A DNA stretch of 64,000 nucleotides from Planctomycetaceae bacterium (GCA_003233055.1 QIKP01000011.1:124001-188000), one strand, 5' to 3'. Positions 25,944 to 35,449 are shown, counted from the stretch's first letter. Notes: generated by a model not told the origin, from the letters alone. Made by a program: numbers and translations.

Positions 25944-26285
25944 ATGACGACCCTAACGATTTATCACAATCCTCGATGCAGCAAGAGCCGGCAGACGCTC
26001 GCACTTTTGCGTGAGCAGGGCATCGAACCGAACGTTGTCGAGTACCTCAAAACGCCCCCGGACGCAAAGACGCTCCATCGTATTCTTGACCTGCTTGGCA
26101 TCTCCCCGAAAGAATTACTTCGCAAGAAAGAGTATCGCGAGTTGGGCCTGCCGGAAACCGATGACCGAGAGCAACTCGTCGCCCGCATGGTGGCGCACCC
26201 GCAGATCATCGAGCGCCCGATCGTCGTCCGTTCCGACGCCGCTCGGCTCGGCCGCCCACCGGAGAAGGTGCTGGAAATCCTCTAA
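25944..26285 (+). CDS. arsC: ArsC-family reductase (arsenate reductase, glutaredoxin type)
   Basis: The 113-residue protein has the ArsC active site IYHNPRCSKSRQTLALLREQ with the catalytic Cys in HNPRCSKS, the VEYLKTPPDA segment, and the C-terminal HPQIIERPIVVRSDAARLGR with the conserved Arg residues. It would reduce arsenate with glutaredoxin and glutathione or equivalents. The ATG at 25944 matches the family start; an earlier in-frame start at 25905 would overlap the HD gene. No arsenite pump or ArsR regulator is nearby, so a different redox role (as for Spx/YffB relatives) is possible, although the HNPRCSKS motif favours ArsC. Confidence 0.85.
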   Translation: MTTLTIYHNPRCSKSRQTLALLREQGIEPNVVEYLKTPPDAKTLHRILDLLGISPKELLRKKEYRELGLPETDDREQLVARMVAHPQIIERPIVVRSDAARLGRPPEKVLEIL

Positions 26286-26625
26286 CCATGCGCTAAGGCG
26301 TCTCACGGTGACGTGGAGGGGCTATCTTCTGCGGTTAAGAAAAGGCAAGAAAGATTAGCCGCAGATGAACGCAGATGAACGCGGATATTGGCTGTGAAGA
26401 ACGCTAATCTGCGCTTACCTGCGGCTATTCGTCAGATTCGTGAAATCCGTGGTTCCTAATTCCAACCATGAGCCTCTCGCTGCGCGGCTCGAGCGCGATC
26501 ACGTTGGCTCACCAGGAGAACTGCAAAGTCTTTTTTGGAACCGCCAAGTCGCCAAGGAAAATGTCGACCGAAGCAGGAAATACCCCGATTGGTCATCCAT
26601 AATCACCCGCGAATCGAAAAAAGAG

Positions 26626-26690
26626 AACCACGAATTTTACGAATCGACACGAATAATCGCAAGCGATCCAGATTCGTAACATTCGTGGTT
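26626..26690. repeat. Inverted repeat, accacgaat/attcgtggt family
   Basis: Perfect outer arms AACCACGAAT (26626-26635) and ATTCGTGGTT (26681-26690) enclose TTTTACGAATCGACACGAAT and its partial complement. It is closely related to 10109-10173. Confidence 0.75.
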
Positions 26691-26725
26691 CCCGCTCTTT
26701 CGAATCGTAAACGGTTGCAAAAAAA

Positions 26726-26749
26726 CGTCGGGCTGGAAGCCCAACCTAC
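26726..26749. repeat. Family G repeat, copy 3
   Basis: Identical to 13219-13242 over 24 bases. It lies just before the stop of the minus-strand membrane protein gene. Confidence 0.7.
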
Positions 26750-26769
26750 TCGCCGTTAACGGTTACTCC

Positions 26770-28350
26770 TCACCTTCTTCCAAAATACTCCAGCCCATTA
26801 TAAATCCAAGGCTGCGTCCAAGGATTCCAGGTCGGGTAGCTGACCGAGAGGGCCGAGAGCGCGAGGAGGAGTAGCGCGATGGCTCGCGCGAAGCGCGAAC
26901 GGGAGAGCGCGCCGGCCATAGGCAACATGGTGACGAGCCAGAGCGGGGCGAACCAAAACATCCAGCGGAATCCGGCGGTCATGCCTCCGTAGTTGCGGTC
27001 CATCTGGGGGCGCAACGCGATGAAGAAGACCAAGCAGAGGAGCGTCAGGGCGAGGGTGGCGAGGGCCAACTCGCGGCGCAGGCGGTCGCCTCGCGCGATC
27101 CAGAGGGCGATGCCACCCAGTGTCAGAAGCCAGATGGGAGTGAGTGAATAGACTCCGTGATGGCCGATCAGAACATGGAACGCGTAGTCGGCCTTGGAGG
27201 GTTCTCCCACATCGATCCCTTGGCGTTGATGCCAGTAGCTCTCGATGGTCTGGCCGTTCTTTTCGTAGGAGAAAAGGTACCAGTTGTCGGCGGGGTCGGT
27301 TTCGCTTCGGTGCATGTAGGGGGGACGGAGGCTCTGGTGGGCGAGGTAGTTGGTGCCAAAGAAGGCAGCCGCCACGAGTAAAACACTTGGCATGCCAAAG
27401 AGCAGTGTTCGCTTCCAATCTCGAACCAGGAGCAGGAGCCCGAGAATCGCAAGGAAGGCGATGGCGGGAAGTTCGCACGTGGCCGTGAAGGCGGCCGCTA
27501 GCCCGCAAGCGGCGAAGTGCCAGCCCTTAGGCCCCTCCCCCTCTTTTCCAGAAAGGGAAACCGACGAGCGGGCGATTTGGACGTAGAAGTAGAGGGCTAC
27601 CGCCGCGCTGGCGGCCCCGATCGTGTGGTTGTTAAGCGTGATGGCGAACGTCGTGAGAAGCGTGCCAAGCGTGGCGGAGGCGACGACGAAGAGCCGCCCC
27701 CAATCGGTGGTGCCAAGCTGCTCGGCCAGCAAGGCCACGACGACAAAGAGAACCAGCATCGCTGGCAGGTTTGTCAGTAGCAGCAACAGCCGACCGACCT
27801 CGTAAGGATGATCGCCCAGTGTCCAGCCGGTCAGCTTGTGGAGGACCCAGTACTTGCCAGCGATCAGCGTTGCCAGCAGCGGCGGTTTGCTGGAGTAAAA
27901 ATGTTGTTCGCCATCGGTGCCGACGTGGCTCACCATGTCGATCGAATCCCACCTTGGCTCGCGAAAAAAGTGGTCGACTTCGTAGGTTCCCTCCTCAACC
28001 AGTGCTCGGACGGTGAGCCACCGGCTCCGGTCGTTGGCGCTAAGGAAAGGGCGTTCGAGACCAATTTTTTTGATCAATTCCTGTCGCTTTCGCTCGACGC
28101 GCTCGGCGATGGCTTGCGGGTCCTCGCCGTTCGCAACTTGTTGCTCGCGAAACTCGCGCAGCCGTTCGTCCATACGCTGCGAACTGAGCAAAACCGTGTT
28201 CACGGAGTTAACCGCCAAGATGCGTCCCGCCATTTGACCGAGGGCGATCGCCATGAGAATCGCGTACAAGGTCCATCGCAGCGAGGCATTGCCTGTCGCA
28301 TTGCCTGTCGCGTCGGCGGGTGGCGTGTTGGGCGGTGTGGCGGAGGTCAT
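26770..28350 (-). CDS. Polytopic membrane protein, glycosyltransferase 39-like
   Basis: The 526-residue protein has about ten or more membrane helices and a large early soluble loop (about residues 55-150) with DRSRWLTVRALVEEGTYEVD and EQHFYSSKPPLLATLIAGKY. The first helix and the SKPPLL segment before helix three recall GT-C (PMT/ArnT-like) enzymes, in which an acidic loop precedes a P-rich motif. I cannot see the acceptor site, so a lipid-linked sugar transferase role is likely but unproven. It is coupled by an ATGA overlap to the upstream GT2 gene (28347-28350). A short Ala-Thr-Gly-Asn repeat (TGNATGNAS) occurs near the N-terminus. Confidence 0.65.
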   Translation of the reverse strand: MTSATPPNTPPADATGNATGNASLRWTLYAILMAIALGQMAGRILAVNSVNTVLLSSQRMDERLREFREQQVANGEDPQAIAERVERKRQELIKKIGLERPFLSANDRSRWLTVRALVEEGTYEVDHFFREPRWDSIDMVSHVGTDGEQHFYSSKPPLLATLIAGKYWVLHKLTGWTLGDHPYEVGRLLLLLTNLPAMLVLFVVVALLAEQLGTTDWGRLFVVASATLGTLLTTFAITLNNHTIGAASAAVALYFYVQIARSSVSLSGKEGEGPKGWHFAACGLAAAFTATCELPAIAFLAILGLLLLVRDWKRTLLFGMPSVLLVAAAFFGTNYLAHQSLRPPYMHRSETDPADNWYLFSYEKNGQTIESYWHQRQGIDVGEPSKADYAFHVLIGHHGVYSLTPIWLLTLGGIALWIARGDRLRRELALATLALTLLCLVFFIALRPQMDRNYGGMTAGFRWMFWFAPLWLVTMLPMAGALSRSRFARAIALLLLALSALSVSYPTWNPWTQPWIYNGLEYFGRR

Positions 28351-29351
28351 TTGGTTTCACTCACCGGAGGGAGGGCCCCGAGAGATTTTTTCTCGCCGGG
28401 CGAGGTATGCTCCGCGATGGAGAAGAGGTCGGCCTTGCGAATCAGGAACGAGGTCATCATCTCTCCGAGGAGACCAATGGAAAGAAACTGCCCGCCAATC
28501 AGGAAACCTGCTAGCGAATAGTAGAGCAGGGCCGTTTGGTGCAGGTGCAGCGGTGCCATGCTAGGCAAGAGCCGGGTGATGCACCACATGGCCGCGAGAT
28601 ACGCGAGTAACAGTGTCCCGACAAGGAAAGCCACCAACCCCGTCGCGCCGAGCAAGTGCTGCGGCCGCTGGCCGAAGCCGGTGATGAACTTGACGGTGAG
28701 GAGGTCGAGGAGTCCTTTGAGGATTCGCGTCACGCCATATTTCGACTTTCCATGCCTTCGCGCGCGATGGTTGACCGGAACCTCGGCGATTTTGAATCCT
28801 CGCGCCGCCGCCAACACGGGGATAAAACGATGCAGCTCGCCGTAGATCCGGACCTCGTTAAAGACCTCGCGACGGTAGAGCTTGAATCCGCAATTATGGT
28901 CGTGTAACCGGACACCGGTGATCCAGCCGACCAGTTTGTTAAAGACCTTGGAGGGGAGCGTTTTGTGCCAAGGGTCTTGCCGATCGATTTTCCAGCCACT
29001 CACGACGTCGACCCCTTGCTCCAATTTCGCCACGAGCAGGGGTAGCTCTGCCGGGTCGTCTTGGAGGTCGGCGTCCATGGTGGCGATGAGCGCATCCTCC
29101 GCCACATCGAACCCGGCCGTCAACGCTGCCGCTTTTCCGAAGTTGCGCCGGAAGCGGATGCCAAGCAGAAGGGGGTCGTTGTTTGCCAGTTGCGAAATGA
29201 CTTGCCAAGTTTCATCCGTCGAACCATCGTCGATCATCACGATTCGTAGGCGATAGTCATTCGCCTCGGCCATCGATTGCAGCTCTCGCCACAACGCAAC
29301 AAGGCTTTCGGCCTCGTTGAAAATCGGAAGGACAATGGTTAGAGGTGTCAT
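28347..29351 (-). CDS. Glycosyltransferase family 2, DPM1/GtrB-like
   Basis: The 334-residue enzyme begins with the GT2 core TIVLPIFNEAESLVALWREL and shows IVMIDDGSTDETWQVISQLA (DDGS), ALIATMDADLQDDPAELPLL (DxD) and RRHGKSKYGVTRILKG. Two C-terminal helices (LVAFLVGTLLLAYLAAMWCI and LLYYSLAGFLIGGQFLSIGL) place it with polyprenyl-phosphate sugar transferases. It probably charges a lipid carrier with a sugar for use by the GT39-like protein encoded next. The ATG at 29351 fits the motif start; upstream sequence in frame is not family-like. Confidence 0.87.
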   Translation of the reverse strand: MTPLTIVLPIFNEAESLVALWRELQSMAEANDYRLRIVMIDDGSTDETWQVISQLANNDPLLLGIRFRRNFGKAAALTAGFDVAEDALIATMDADLQDDPAELPLLVAKLEQGVDVVSGWKIDRQDPWHKTLPSKVFNKLVGWITGVRLHDHNCGFKLYRREVFNEVRIYGELHRFIPVLAAARGFKIAEVPVNHRARRHGKSKYGVTRILKGLLDLLTVKFITGFGQRPQHLLGATGLVAFLVGTLLLAYLAAMWCITRLLPSMAPLHLHQTALLYYSLAGFLIGGQFLSIGLLGEMMTSFLIRKADLFSIAEHTSPGEKKSLGALPPVSETK

Positions 29352-29489
29352 GGCATTCTTGGGTCGCTGCGGTCGCCAGACCGCAAGGTTCTTGGTTCCC
29401 ACCGTCTGGCGACGGGGACTGCCAGCAACGGGGACTTCTGGCAAACGTTCGCCTGCTACGCCTTCCTTCGGGAGGCCGAAGCGGGGCTA

Positions 29490-30461
29490 CTACCGTAACC
29501 CGAGCCGAAATTTCCTCGCAACCTCCATTGTACCACAAGCGAAAAGCTCCGCCACGAGCGATACGACTCGCCATAAAGCGGCGGCTAGCAGCGCCGTTTC
29601 GGGGGAAATCTGCGGCGTGAGCAGCTCGGTGACGAGCAGGTCCCGGACGCCAAGGCCTCCCGGTAACAGCGACACGAAACCGGCGACCATTGGGAGCGCT
29701 GCGCTTTCGATCCACAAACCAAGCTGGGTGAGTGGCAAAGCGGATGAAGCACCGACGGCACGAAGCGCGGCCCAAAGGCTTAGGCCGAGCATCGCCCAGC
29801 TTGCCATGGCTAAAATCACGCCAACGATGGAAAATGTCCAGGTGATTTCCGCAGAGGATTCGCGGAAGTTTTTTTTGCCGAGAACGATTCGAGCCAACCT
29901 CTTCGCGACCGGTGGTGCGACCGGCAGTCCTAGGACTATCGCGATTCCGATCGCGAGTAGCGTGTAAGCGGGCCCCGCGTTGGCGGCCGTGACCAGGAGT
30001 AGGCCGGCCATGGCCGCACCGGTTGCCATGAACGTAAGAGTTTCGAGAAAGACAGCGACGACCGTCGCCCGAGCGTCACATCCGGAGGCCTGGAGCGAAC
30101 CGGTCCGAAGGACGACGACCATCGCCTTGCCAGGGACGTATTTTCCCAGATGCCCCAGATAGTATCCTCGCAATACGTCCAGCATGCGGGGTCGCTGGCC
30201 CAAGTTTCGCAATACGAGCGCCCAATAGCCGGCCATCGGTAGCAGTGCGACCAGATAAATGCCAGCCGAGGCTACCGCCCAACCGAGCGAAACACGCACT
30301 TCGGCCAAAGACAATTTCCCCCATGCCTGACGAAGCGTCTCGCCTGCAAACCCAACCACCAAGGCAACCACCACGAGCGAAACGCCCCATCGCAGGCTCC
30401 GTCGTGTTAGGTTTGTCGGTGCCTTAGGCGGCTTATCGGAGATGGGCGGTTCCAATTCCAT
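29490..30461 (-). CDS. Lysylphosphatidylglycerol synthase TM region/UPF0104-like protein
   Basis: The 323-residue membrane protein has about eight helices and the AglD/UPF0104 layout: WGVSLVVVALVVGFAGETLR, PMAGYWALVLRNLGQRPRML, YYLGHLGKYVPGKAMVVVLR, and the late SAALPMVAGFVSLLPGGLGV followed by RDLLVTELL. YVPGK and LPGGLGVRD are strong family marks. Proteins of this group lie with polyprenyl-phosphate glycosyltransferases and are thought to move or help process lipid-linked sugars. Upstream of and on the same strand as the GT2 gene, it forms a three-gene envelope glycosylation cluster. The ATG at 30461 is chosen over 30680 because the upstream part lacks similarity. Confidence 0.8.
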   Translation of the reverse strand: MELEPPISDKPPKAPTNLTRRSLRWGVSLVVVALVVGFAGETLRQAWGKLSLAEVRVSLGWAVASAGIYLVALLPMAGYWALVLRNLGQRPRMLDVLRGYYLGHLGKYVPGKAMVVVLRTGSLQASGCDARATVVAVFLETLTFMATGAAMAGLLLVTAANAGPAYTLLAIGIAIVLGLPVAPPVAKRLARIVLGKKNFRESSAEITWTFSIVGVILAMASWAMLGLSLWAALRAVGASSALPLTQLGLWIESAALPMVAGFVSLLPGGLGVRDLLVTELLTPQISPETALLAAALWRVVSLVAELFACGTMEVARKFRLGLR

Positions 30462-30678
30462 GCTATTGGGGTCGACGGAGTTGACCGGCGGGCGTGGCCC
30501 GCCAGCTACGGGACGTGCTAGCAGTACCGCCCAGTATGCCCGCCAGCATTTGTCTAGGCTAGCAGCCGCCGATTCGCTAGAATTAGGAGAAGTACGGTAA
30601 GTTGTTCTCGCGCTGCTCCACGGACGGGGCGAATCCAGGTGCCGTAGCCCTTCATCGCGTAGTAAAGGATTTTTCGCC

Positions 30679-32376
30679 ATGTTGTCCCCCGTTTACTTCT
30701 TGTTGCTCCCGTTTTTGAGTGTGACGTTCGGATACGAGCCCTCGGCCGACGCGGAGGTTGGTTACGACTACATCGTGCAAGTCGAGCCGGAAATGCTTGA
30801 CCAACTACGCGAAGGACGTGCGGGAGCGATCGAATCGAACCTGCCGCCGGAAGTGAATCCGATTCGTCGTATCCGCTTGGTAGTCGGGCGCGGCCCGTTG
30901 CCGAAGGAGCTTCGCGCTCCGTTGCCCGATTCAGAGGACTCCGCTCCAGAGGACTCGGCGGTGACTCGCGCGACGTTTCGCCAAGATATTGACTCCGCGA
31001 GTGCCCCTGGAACGGACCTACTTGCCCAAACAGGTCCAGCGGGTGGATTTGGCCGTGGCTCCCGGGGATTTTCCCGTGGCGGAACACGCACTCCCGCTCC
31101 AACAGCTCCGACGACCGTTCCGCCTCTCAGCGACCCACCCGTTCGCAATCCAGCGATCGGCAACACCGCTCAAGAAATTGGGCGTCAACTGGAGAGCGGT
31201 TTTCAGAATGCCCAAGAGGGGGTGAGCCGCACTCGTGAATCGTTACGTGGAACCATGAACGACCTGGGGCGAGGCAGCAATCAGGTCTTGGATAACGGGC
31301 GACAACTTCTAAGCGACGTGGTGGCCCCCACCGAAAACCGATCGTTCGACCGAAACGGCCGGCCGATCGACAACCTGGCCACCCGCGCCCAGAGCGAGCT
31401 TCGCAACACGGCCGGTGCGCTTCGCAATTCTTTCGATCGTACTCGATTCGGAACAGCGGAAACGACCGGCGTCGCTCGAAATGACGGCCACGATGACGAC
31501 CACGCGGGAAACGATCCTTCGGCACATGACCACGCAGGCCACGACCAGAGCCAACCACCCGTCGCAGCCGATCCGCAACGAAGTCGCTGGGATCGCCCGA
31601 ACGAACGATCCTCCAACGACCGCTATCTCCAGCCCGAGCGTTCAATACTTTCTGATGGACGGCAGCCAGTCGCCCCCCGACTTGCAGCGCCGGCCCATGA
31701 GCGGCCAGCGCCGCGAGACCGATTTTTAGAGGACCGAGAGAGGAGTCTTGCGCCGTCAAGACTGGAGGCTCGAACGACCGCTCCAGCACTACGTTTCCCG
31801 GACGAGCCACGAATCCACACTCCTAACACCTCTTTTGATCGCCGAGACAATAGCGTGGTAAGGTCGATGGTCGGCGACGGGGCGACGCAAACCGATTCCT
31901 TCGGTTCGAATCGGCTTGCGCCCCTGGAGTCGCGAGATCGTTTCACCTCCTCCCACGATAGCCGGGCGGAGCGCAATCATTCTCGCACCCCGACCGATAA
32001 CCTGGGGACCATCGATCGTGGTCGCGGATCGAGTTGGGACAACACGTCGCAGGAAGGCGGATTTGGTGTGCCCAACAGCACTCACGCAGGGGCAACGCCC
32101 TCCATCAGCACCAACGAAACAGCACTCAATACCTGGGTCAACGGCCAGGGGAAAAATGGCCAAGGCCACGTCGCTGGCAGGTTCGCCGATAACGTCGATA
32201 CGGGGCAGGCTCCTACCAGGAATTCGACCTCTGGTTGGCTCCTCGCGTCGGTGATCGCGATCGGCTCGGTGGTGGTCAATCTGTTTCAATGGCTCAACAT
32301 CGTCGACATCCGCAATAAGTACCGAGTCGCGCTCCGAAGAACCTCTCCCGGTTTCACTCGCTCGGCGGCGACGTAG
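30679..32376 (+). CDS. Secreted/anchored low-complexity protein, unknown
   Basis: The 565-residue product has a signal peptide (MLSPVYFLLLPFLSVTFG) and a short folded N-terminal region (YDYIVQVEPEMLDQLREGRA with NPIRRIRLVVGRG). A long, probably disordered Arg/Asp/Ser/Pro-rich stretch follows, and one helix near the C-terminus (GWLLASVIAIGSVVVNLFQW) before a basic tail. A His/Asp-rich segment (NDGHDDDHAGNDPSAHDHAG) at about residues 274-293 could bind metal. I recognise no domain. The layout suggests an inner-membrane-anchored envelope protein. AAGG precedes the ATG. It is divergent from the flippase-like gene and convergent with uvrA. Confidence 0.7.
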   Translation: MLSPVYFLLLPFLSVTFGYEPSADAEVGYDYIVQVEPEMLDQLREGRAGAIESNLPPEVNPIRRIRLVVGRGPLPKELRAPLPDSEDSAPEDSAVTRATFRQDIDSASAPGTDLLAQTGPAGGFGRGSRGFSRGGTRTPAPTAPTTVPPLSDPPVRNPAIGNTAQEIGRQLESGFQNAQEGVSRTRESLRGTMNDLGRGSNQVLDNGRQLLSDVVAPTENRSFDRNGRPIDNLATRAQSELRNTAGALRNSFDRTRFGTAETTGVARNDGHDDDHAGNDPSAHDHAGHDQSQPPVAADPQRSRWDRPNERSSNDRYLQPERSILSDGRQPVAPRLAAPAHERPAPRDRFLEDRERSLAPSRLEARTTAPALRFPDEPRIHTPNTSFDRRDNSVVRSMVGDGATQTDSFGSNRLAPLESRDRFTSSHDSRAERNHSRTPTDNLGTIDRGRGSSWDNTSQEGGFGVPNSTHAGATPSISTNETALNTWVNGQGKNGQGHVAGRFADNVDTGQAPTRNSTSGWLLASVIAIGSVVVNLFQWLNIVDIRNKYRVALRRTSPGFTRSAAT

Positions 32377-32428
32377 CGATGGATCGACTCCCTGATTACG
32401 AGTTCTCCATCGAGCTTCCCCTGACGCG

Positions 32429-35248
32429 TTAGCGTCGCGCGAGCCAATTCCCGGTGTGACTCGCTTCGCACCGAGCGACGTCATCCGGCGTACCGGCCAC
32501 GACGATCTGGCCACCGTTGGCTCCCCCTTCGGGCCCCATATCGATAAGCCAATCGGCACTTCGCATCACGGCCGTCTGATGCTCGATCACCAGCATCGTA
32601 TTTCCAGCATCGACAAGTTGGTGCAGCACTAACAGGAGCTGGTCGACATCATGCGGATGGAGTCCCGTGGTTGGCTCGTCGAGGATATACAGCGTATGCC
32701 CTGCCGCGCGCCGGCCCAGCTCCGTCGCCAATTTGATCCGCTGAGCTTCGCCCCCGGAGAGGGTTGTCGAGGGCTGCCCCAAAGGGAGGTAGCCTAGTCC
32801 GACGTCGGACATTGCCTGAAGAACGGGAGCGATCTTCGAGAAACTGGCAAAGAACTCCACCGCCTCGTCGACCGATTGCGCGAGAACATCGGCGATCGAC
32901 TCCCCTCGGTAACGAATTTGGAGTGTCTCACGGTCAAACCTTGCACCCCGGCAGGTAGGGCACTCGACGAATAAGTCGGGCAGGAATTTCATTTCGATCT
33001 TCTTTTGCCCCTGCCCCTGGCACTCCTCGCACCGCCCCCCTTGGACGTTAAAACTGAAACGCCCCATTTTGTGCCCCCGCTGTCGGGCGAGCTTCGTACC
33101 GGCGAAGACCTTGCGAATCTCCTCGAAGAGGCCGGAATAAGTTGCCGCGCTGCTCCTCGGCGTTCTCCCGATGGGAGACTGGTCGACGAGCACCACGCGG
33201 TCGATCGAAGCGACACCACGGAGCGAACGAAACGGACCAGGCTTGGCAATCGCGCCATGCAACTGCCGGGCAAGTTGCCGGGCGAGCGTATCGATCACCA
33301 GCGAACTCTTCCCGCTACCGCTGACGCCCGTGACACAAGTAAAGAGCCCGAGCGGCAACTCCAAGGTGACCTCTTGTAGATTGTGAAGGGTGGCCCCTTC
33401 GAGAACCAGTGGTTTGGTTTTCTTCGGCTTGCGGCACGAGCGAACCGGACCGCGTGGCGGTCCGGCTATTGTCGCAAGATACTTTCCGGTTAACGAGGAT
33501 TCCGTTTGAGCGACCTCCTTAGGAGTTCCTTGGGCGACGATCTGTCCCCCTTGCGAGCCGGCTCCAGGGCCACAATCGATCAGGTGGTCCGCCGCAAGCA
33601 TGAACGCCTCTTCGTGTTCAACCACGATCACGCTGTTTCCCTGCTGCTGCAAATGGCGCAGCGTTTCGATCAGCCGACCGTTATCACGGGGATGGAGGCC
33701 AATCGAAGGCTCGTCGAGCAAATACATCACGCCGACCAATCCTGACCCAATCGCGGCGGCGAGTCGTACTCTTTGCAGTTCGCCTCCGCTGAGCGTGTTG
33801 GCTCTCCGATCGAGGGCCAAGTAACCGACCCCTACTTTGTCGAGAAACGACAATCGGTGTTCGATTTCTCTTAGCAGGGGCGTGGCAATCGGCTTTCGGT
33901 CTTCCTCGAACAGGACTTCGGAAAAGAACTTTCGGGCGGCCGCGATCGGGAGGGCCGTTGCTTCATAAATGGCTAGCCCACCGACTCGGCTCGTTCTCGC
34001 CGCAAGCCCCAGGCGAGTTCCCTTACAATCGGCGCAAGGCACTTGGCCACGGAACGACTCCAGATGTTCCCGCAGCGATTCTCGCTTCGCGCCGGCCCAT
34101 TCGATTTCCAGTTCCAAGAGCAGCCCTCGAAATTCGCCACCGTCGCCCGTCAGCAATTGTTGTCGGCGTTCCTTGGGCCACTTCTCTATCGGTTGGTCGA
34201 GATCGAAGTGGGCGACTAGGGCCAGGTGTTTTTTCGCCGCTGTTTTCGAGTCCTTCCGCCAAGGGGCAATCGCACCACCGGCAATCGACCGAGACCAGTC
34301 AGGCAGCACCAAGTCAGGATCCAACCCCTGGTCGACTCCCAAACCGCCACACGCGGGGCACGCGCCGTAAGGACTGTTGAAGCTGAACGTCCGAGGCTCT
34401 ACTTCGGCGACACTCGTTCTACACTGCGGGCACGCAAATTGAGTGCTATAGACCCTTTCGTGCCAAACATCACTCGCGCCGGCCTCCCTTCCGTTGTCGC
34501 GATCTTCGAGAGACTGGTAGACGATCTCCACAACGCCATTGCCATGCTTGAGCGCCAGTCGGACCGATTCGGTAAGTCGTTTATCGATCCCGTCGCGAAG
34601 GATCACTCGATCGACAACGGCATCAATGTCGTGTATTTTTCGGGCGTTCCGTTCAGGAAGTTCGTCGATCGGATAAGTGGCTCCGTTGATCCGCAGTCGG
34701 GCAAAGCCTGCCTTTCGAGCCTTGTCGATTATTTCGCGATGCTCTCCTTGGCGTCCTCGCACGAGCGGCGCAAGGATCATCAGCCGGGTTCCCATCGGCA
34801 TTGCGGCGACCGCGGCCTCGATTTCCGAGGGACTCTGCTGGAGAATCTCCCGGTCGCAGTTCGGACAGAAGAGCGTCCCGGCTCGGCTATACAGCACGCG
34901 CAGGTGATCGTAAATCTCGGTAAGCGTGCCAACCGTGCTGCGGGCGGTATGGCTCCCCTGGCACTGATCGACCGCCACGGCAGGCTGCAACCCGTCCATT
35001 GAATCGACTTCGGGCCGCTGCCGCTGGTCGAAGAATTGTCGCGCGCTGACGCTCAGCGATTCGATGTACTGACGCTGCCCCTCGGCCAGGAGCGTATCGA
35101 ACGCAAGCGAGCTTTTGCCGCTCCCGCTCACTCCGGTGATGACGACGAGCTGATTGCGCGGGATATCGACGTCGATATTTTGCAGATTGTGAGTCCGCGC
35201 GCCACGAATACGGATGAAGCCGTTGGAACGAGGGGATTGGTTGGCCAT
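32429..35248 (-). CDS. uvrA: Excinuclease ABC subunit A
   Basis: The 939-residue protein is a full-length UvrA, the damage-sensing ATPase of nucleotide excision repair. Two ABC modules are visible: P-loops VVITGVSGSGKSSLAFDTLL and TCVTGVSGSGKSSLVIDTLA, and signatures NTLSGGELQRVRLA and TTLSGGEAQRIKLA. Zinc modules are CPQCRTSVAEVEPRTFSFNS with CPACGG, and CEECQGQGQKKIEMKF with CPTCRG. The UvrB-binding region RSTVGTLTEIYDHLRVL is present, preceded by an unusual DQCQGSHTA. No uvrB or uvrC is adjacent. The start at 35248 is at the edge of a repeat island; no strong ribosome site is visible. It could be one of several UvrA paralogues. Confidence 0.93.
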   Translation of the reverse strand: MANQSPRSNGFIRIRGARTHNLQNIDVDIPRNQLVVITGVSGSGKSSLAFDTLLAEGQRQYIESLSVSARQFFDQRQRPEVDSMDGLQPAVAVDQCQGSHTARSTVGTLTEIYDHLRVLYSRAGTLFCPNCDREILQQSPSEIEAAVAAMPMGTRLMILAPLVRGRQGEHREIIDKARKAGFARLRINGATYPIDELPERNARKIHDIDAVVDRVILRDGIDKRLTESVRLALKHGNGVVEIVYQSLEDRDNGREAGASDVWHERVYSTQFACPQCRTSVAEVEPRTFSFNSPYGACPACGGLGVDQGLDPDLVLPDWSRSIAGGAIAPWRKDSKTAAKKHLALVAHFDLDQPIEKWPKERRQQLLTGDGGEFRGLLLELEIEWAGAKRESLREHLESFRGQVPCADCKGTRLGLAARTSRVGGLAIYEATALPIAAARKFFSEVLFEEDRKPIATPLLREIEHRLSFLDKVGVGYLALDRRANTLSGGELQRVRLAAAIGSGLVGVMYLLDEPSIGLHPRDNGRLIETLRHLQQQGNSVIVVEHEEAFMLAADHLIDCGPGAGSQGGQIVAQGTPKEVAQTESSLTGKYLATIAGPPRGPVRSCRKPKKTKPLVLEGATLHNLQEVTLELPLGLFTCVTGVSGSGKSSLVIDTLARQLARQLHGAIAKPGPFRSLRGVASIDRVVLVDQSPIGRTPRSSAATYSGLFEEIRKVFAGTKLARQRGHKMGRFSFNVQGGRCEECQGQGQKKIEMKFLPDLFVECPTCRGARFDRETLQIRYRGESIADVLAQSVDEAVEFFASFSKIAPVLQAMSDVGLGYLPLGQPSTTLSGGEAQRIKLATELGRRAAGHTLYILDEPTTGLHPHDVDQLLLVLHQLVDAGNTMLVIEHQTAVMRSADWLIDMGPEGGANGGQIVVAGTPDDVARCEASHTGNWLARR

Positions 35249-35396
35249 CGATGAAAGTAACCGTTCACGGCCCTAAGTAGGGAACCACGAATCGGACGAA
35301 TAGCCGCAGACATGCGCAGATAAACGCCGATAGTTTTGGTGGTTCCAGGCAACTTGTTGCATCGGAACTTCGCGTGGGAGGAGCCAAGGAAAGGAG

Positions 35397-35449
35397 GAAC
35401 GCTAATCTTCACTAATCTTTACTAATCCGATTAGTGAAGATTAGCGTTC
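35397..35449. repeat. Perfect 20-bp inverted repeat
   Basis: GAACGCTAATCTTCACTAAT at 35397-35416 and its exact complement at 35430-35449, with a 13-base spacer that contains another ACTAATC. Confidence 0.9.

Larger units (their letters stand above)
26286..26769. repeat. 484-base repeat island after arsC
   Basis: No supported gene. Modules present: a tandem GCAGATGAACGCAGATGAAC (about 26362) with a partial complement in TGCGCTTACCTGCGGC (about 26411), an ATTCGTGAAATCCGTGGTTC segment, an AACCGCCAAGTCGCCAAGG module (about 26540), an inverted repeat at 26626-26690, and a family G copy at 26726-26749. Confidence 0.7.

Noticed and set aside
26340-26460. Possible CRISPR-like array from repeated CAGATGAACG units
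   Set aside because: Only two tandem units with no spacers of regular length; it belongs to the dispersed inverted-repeat modules.
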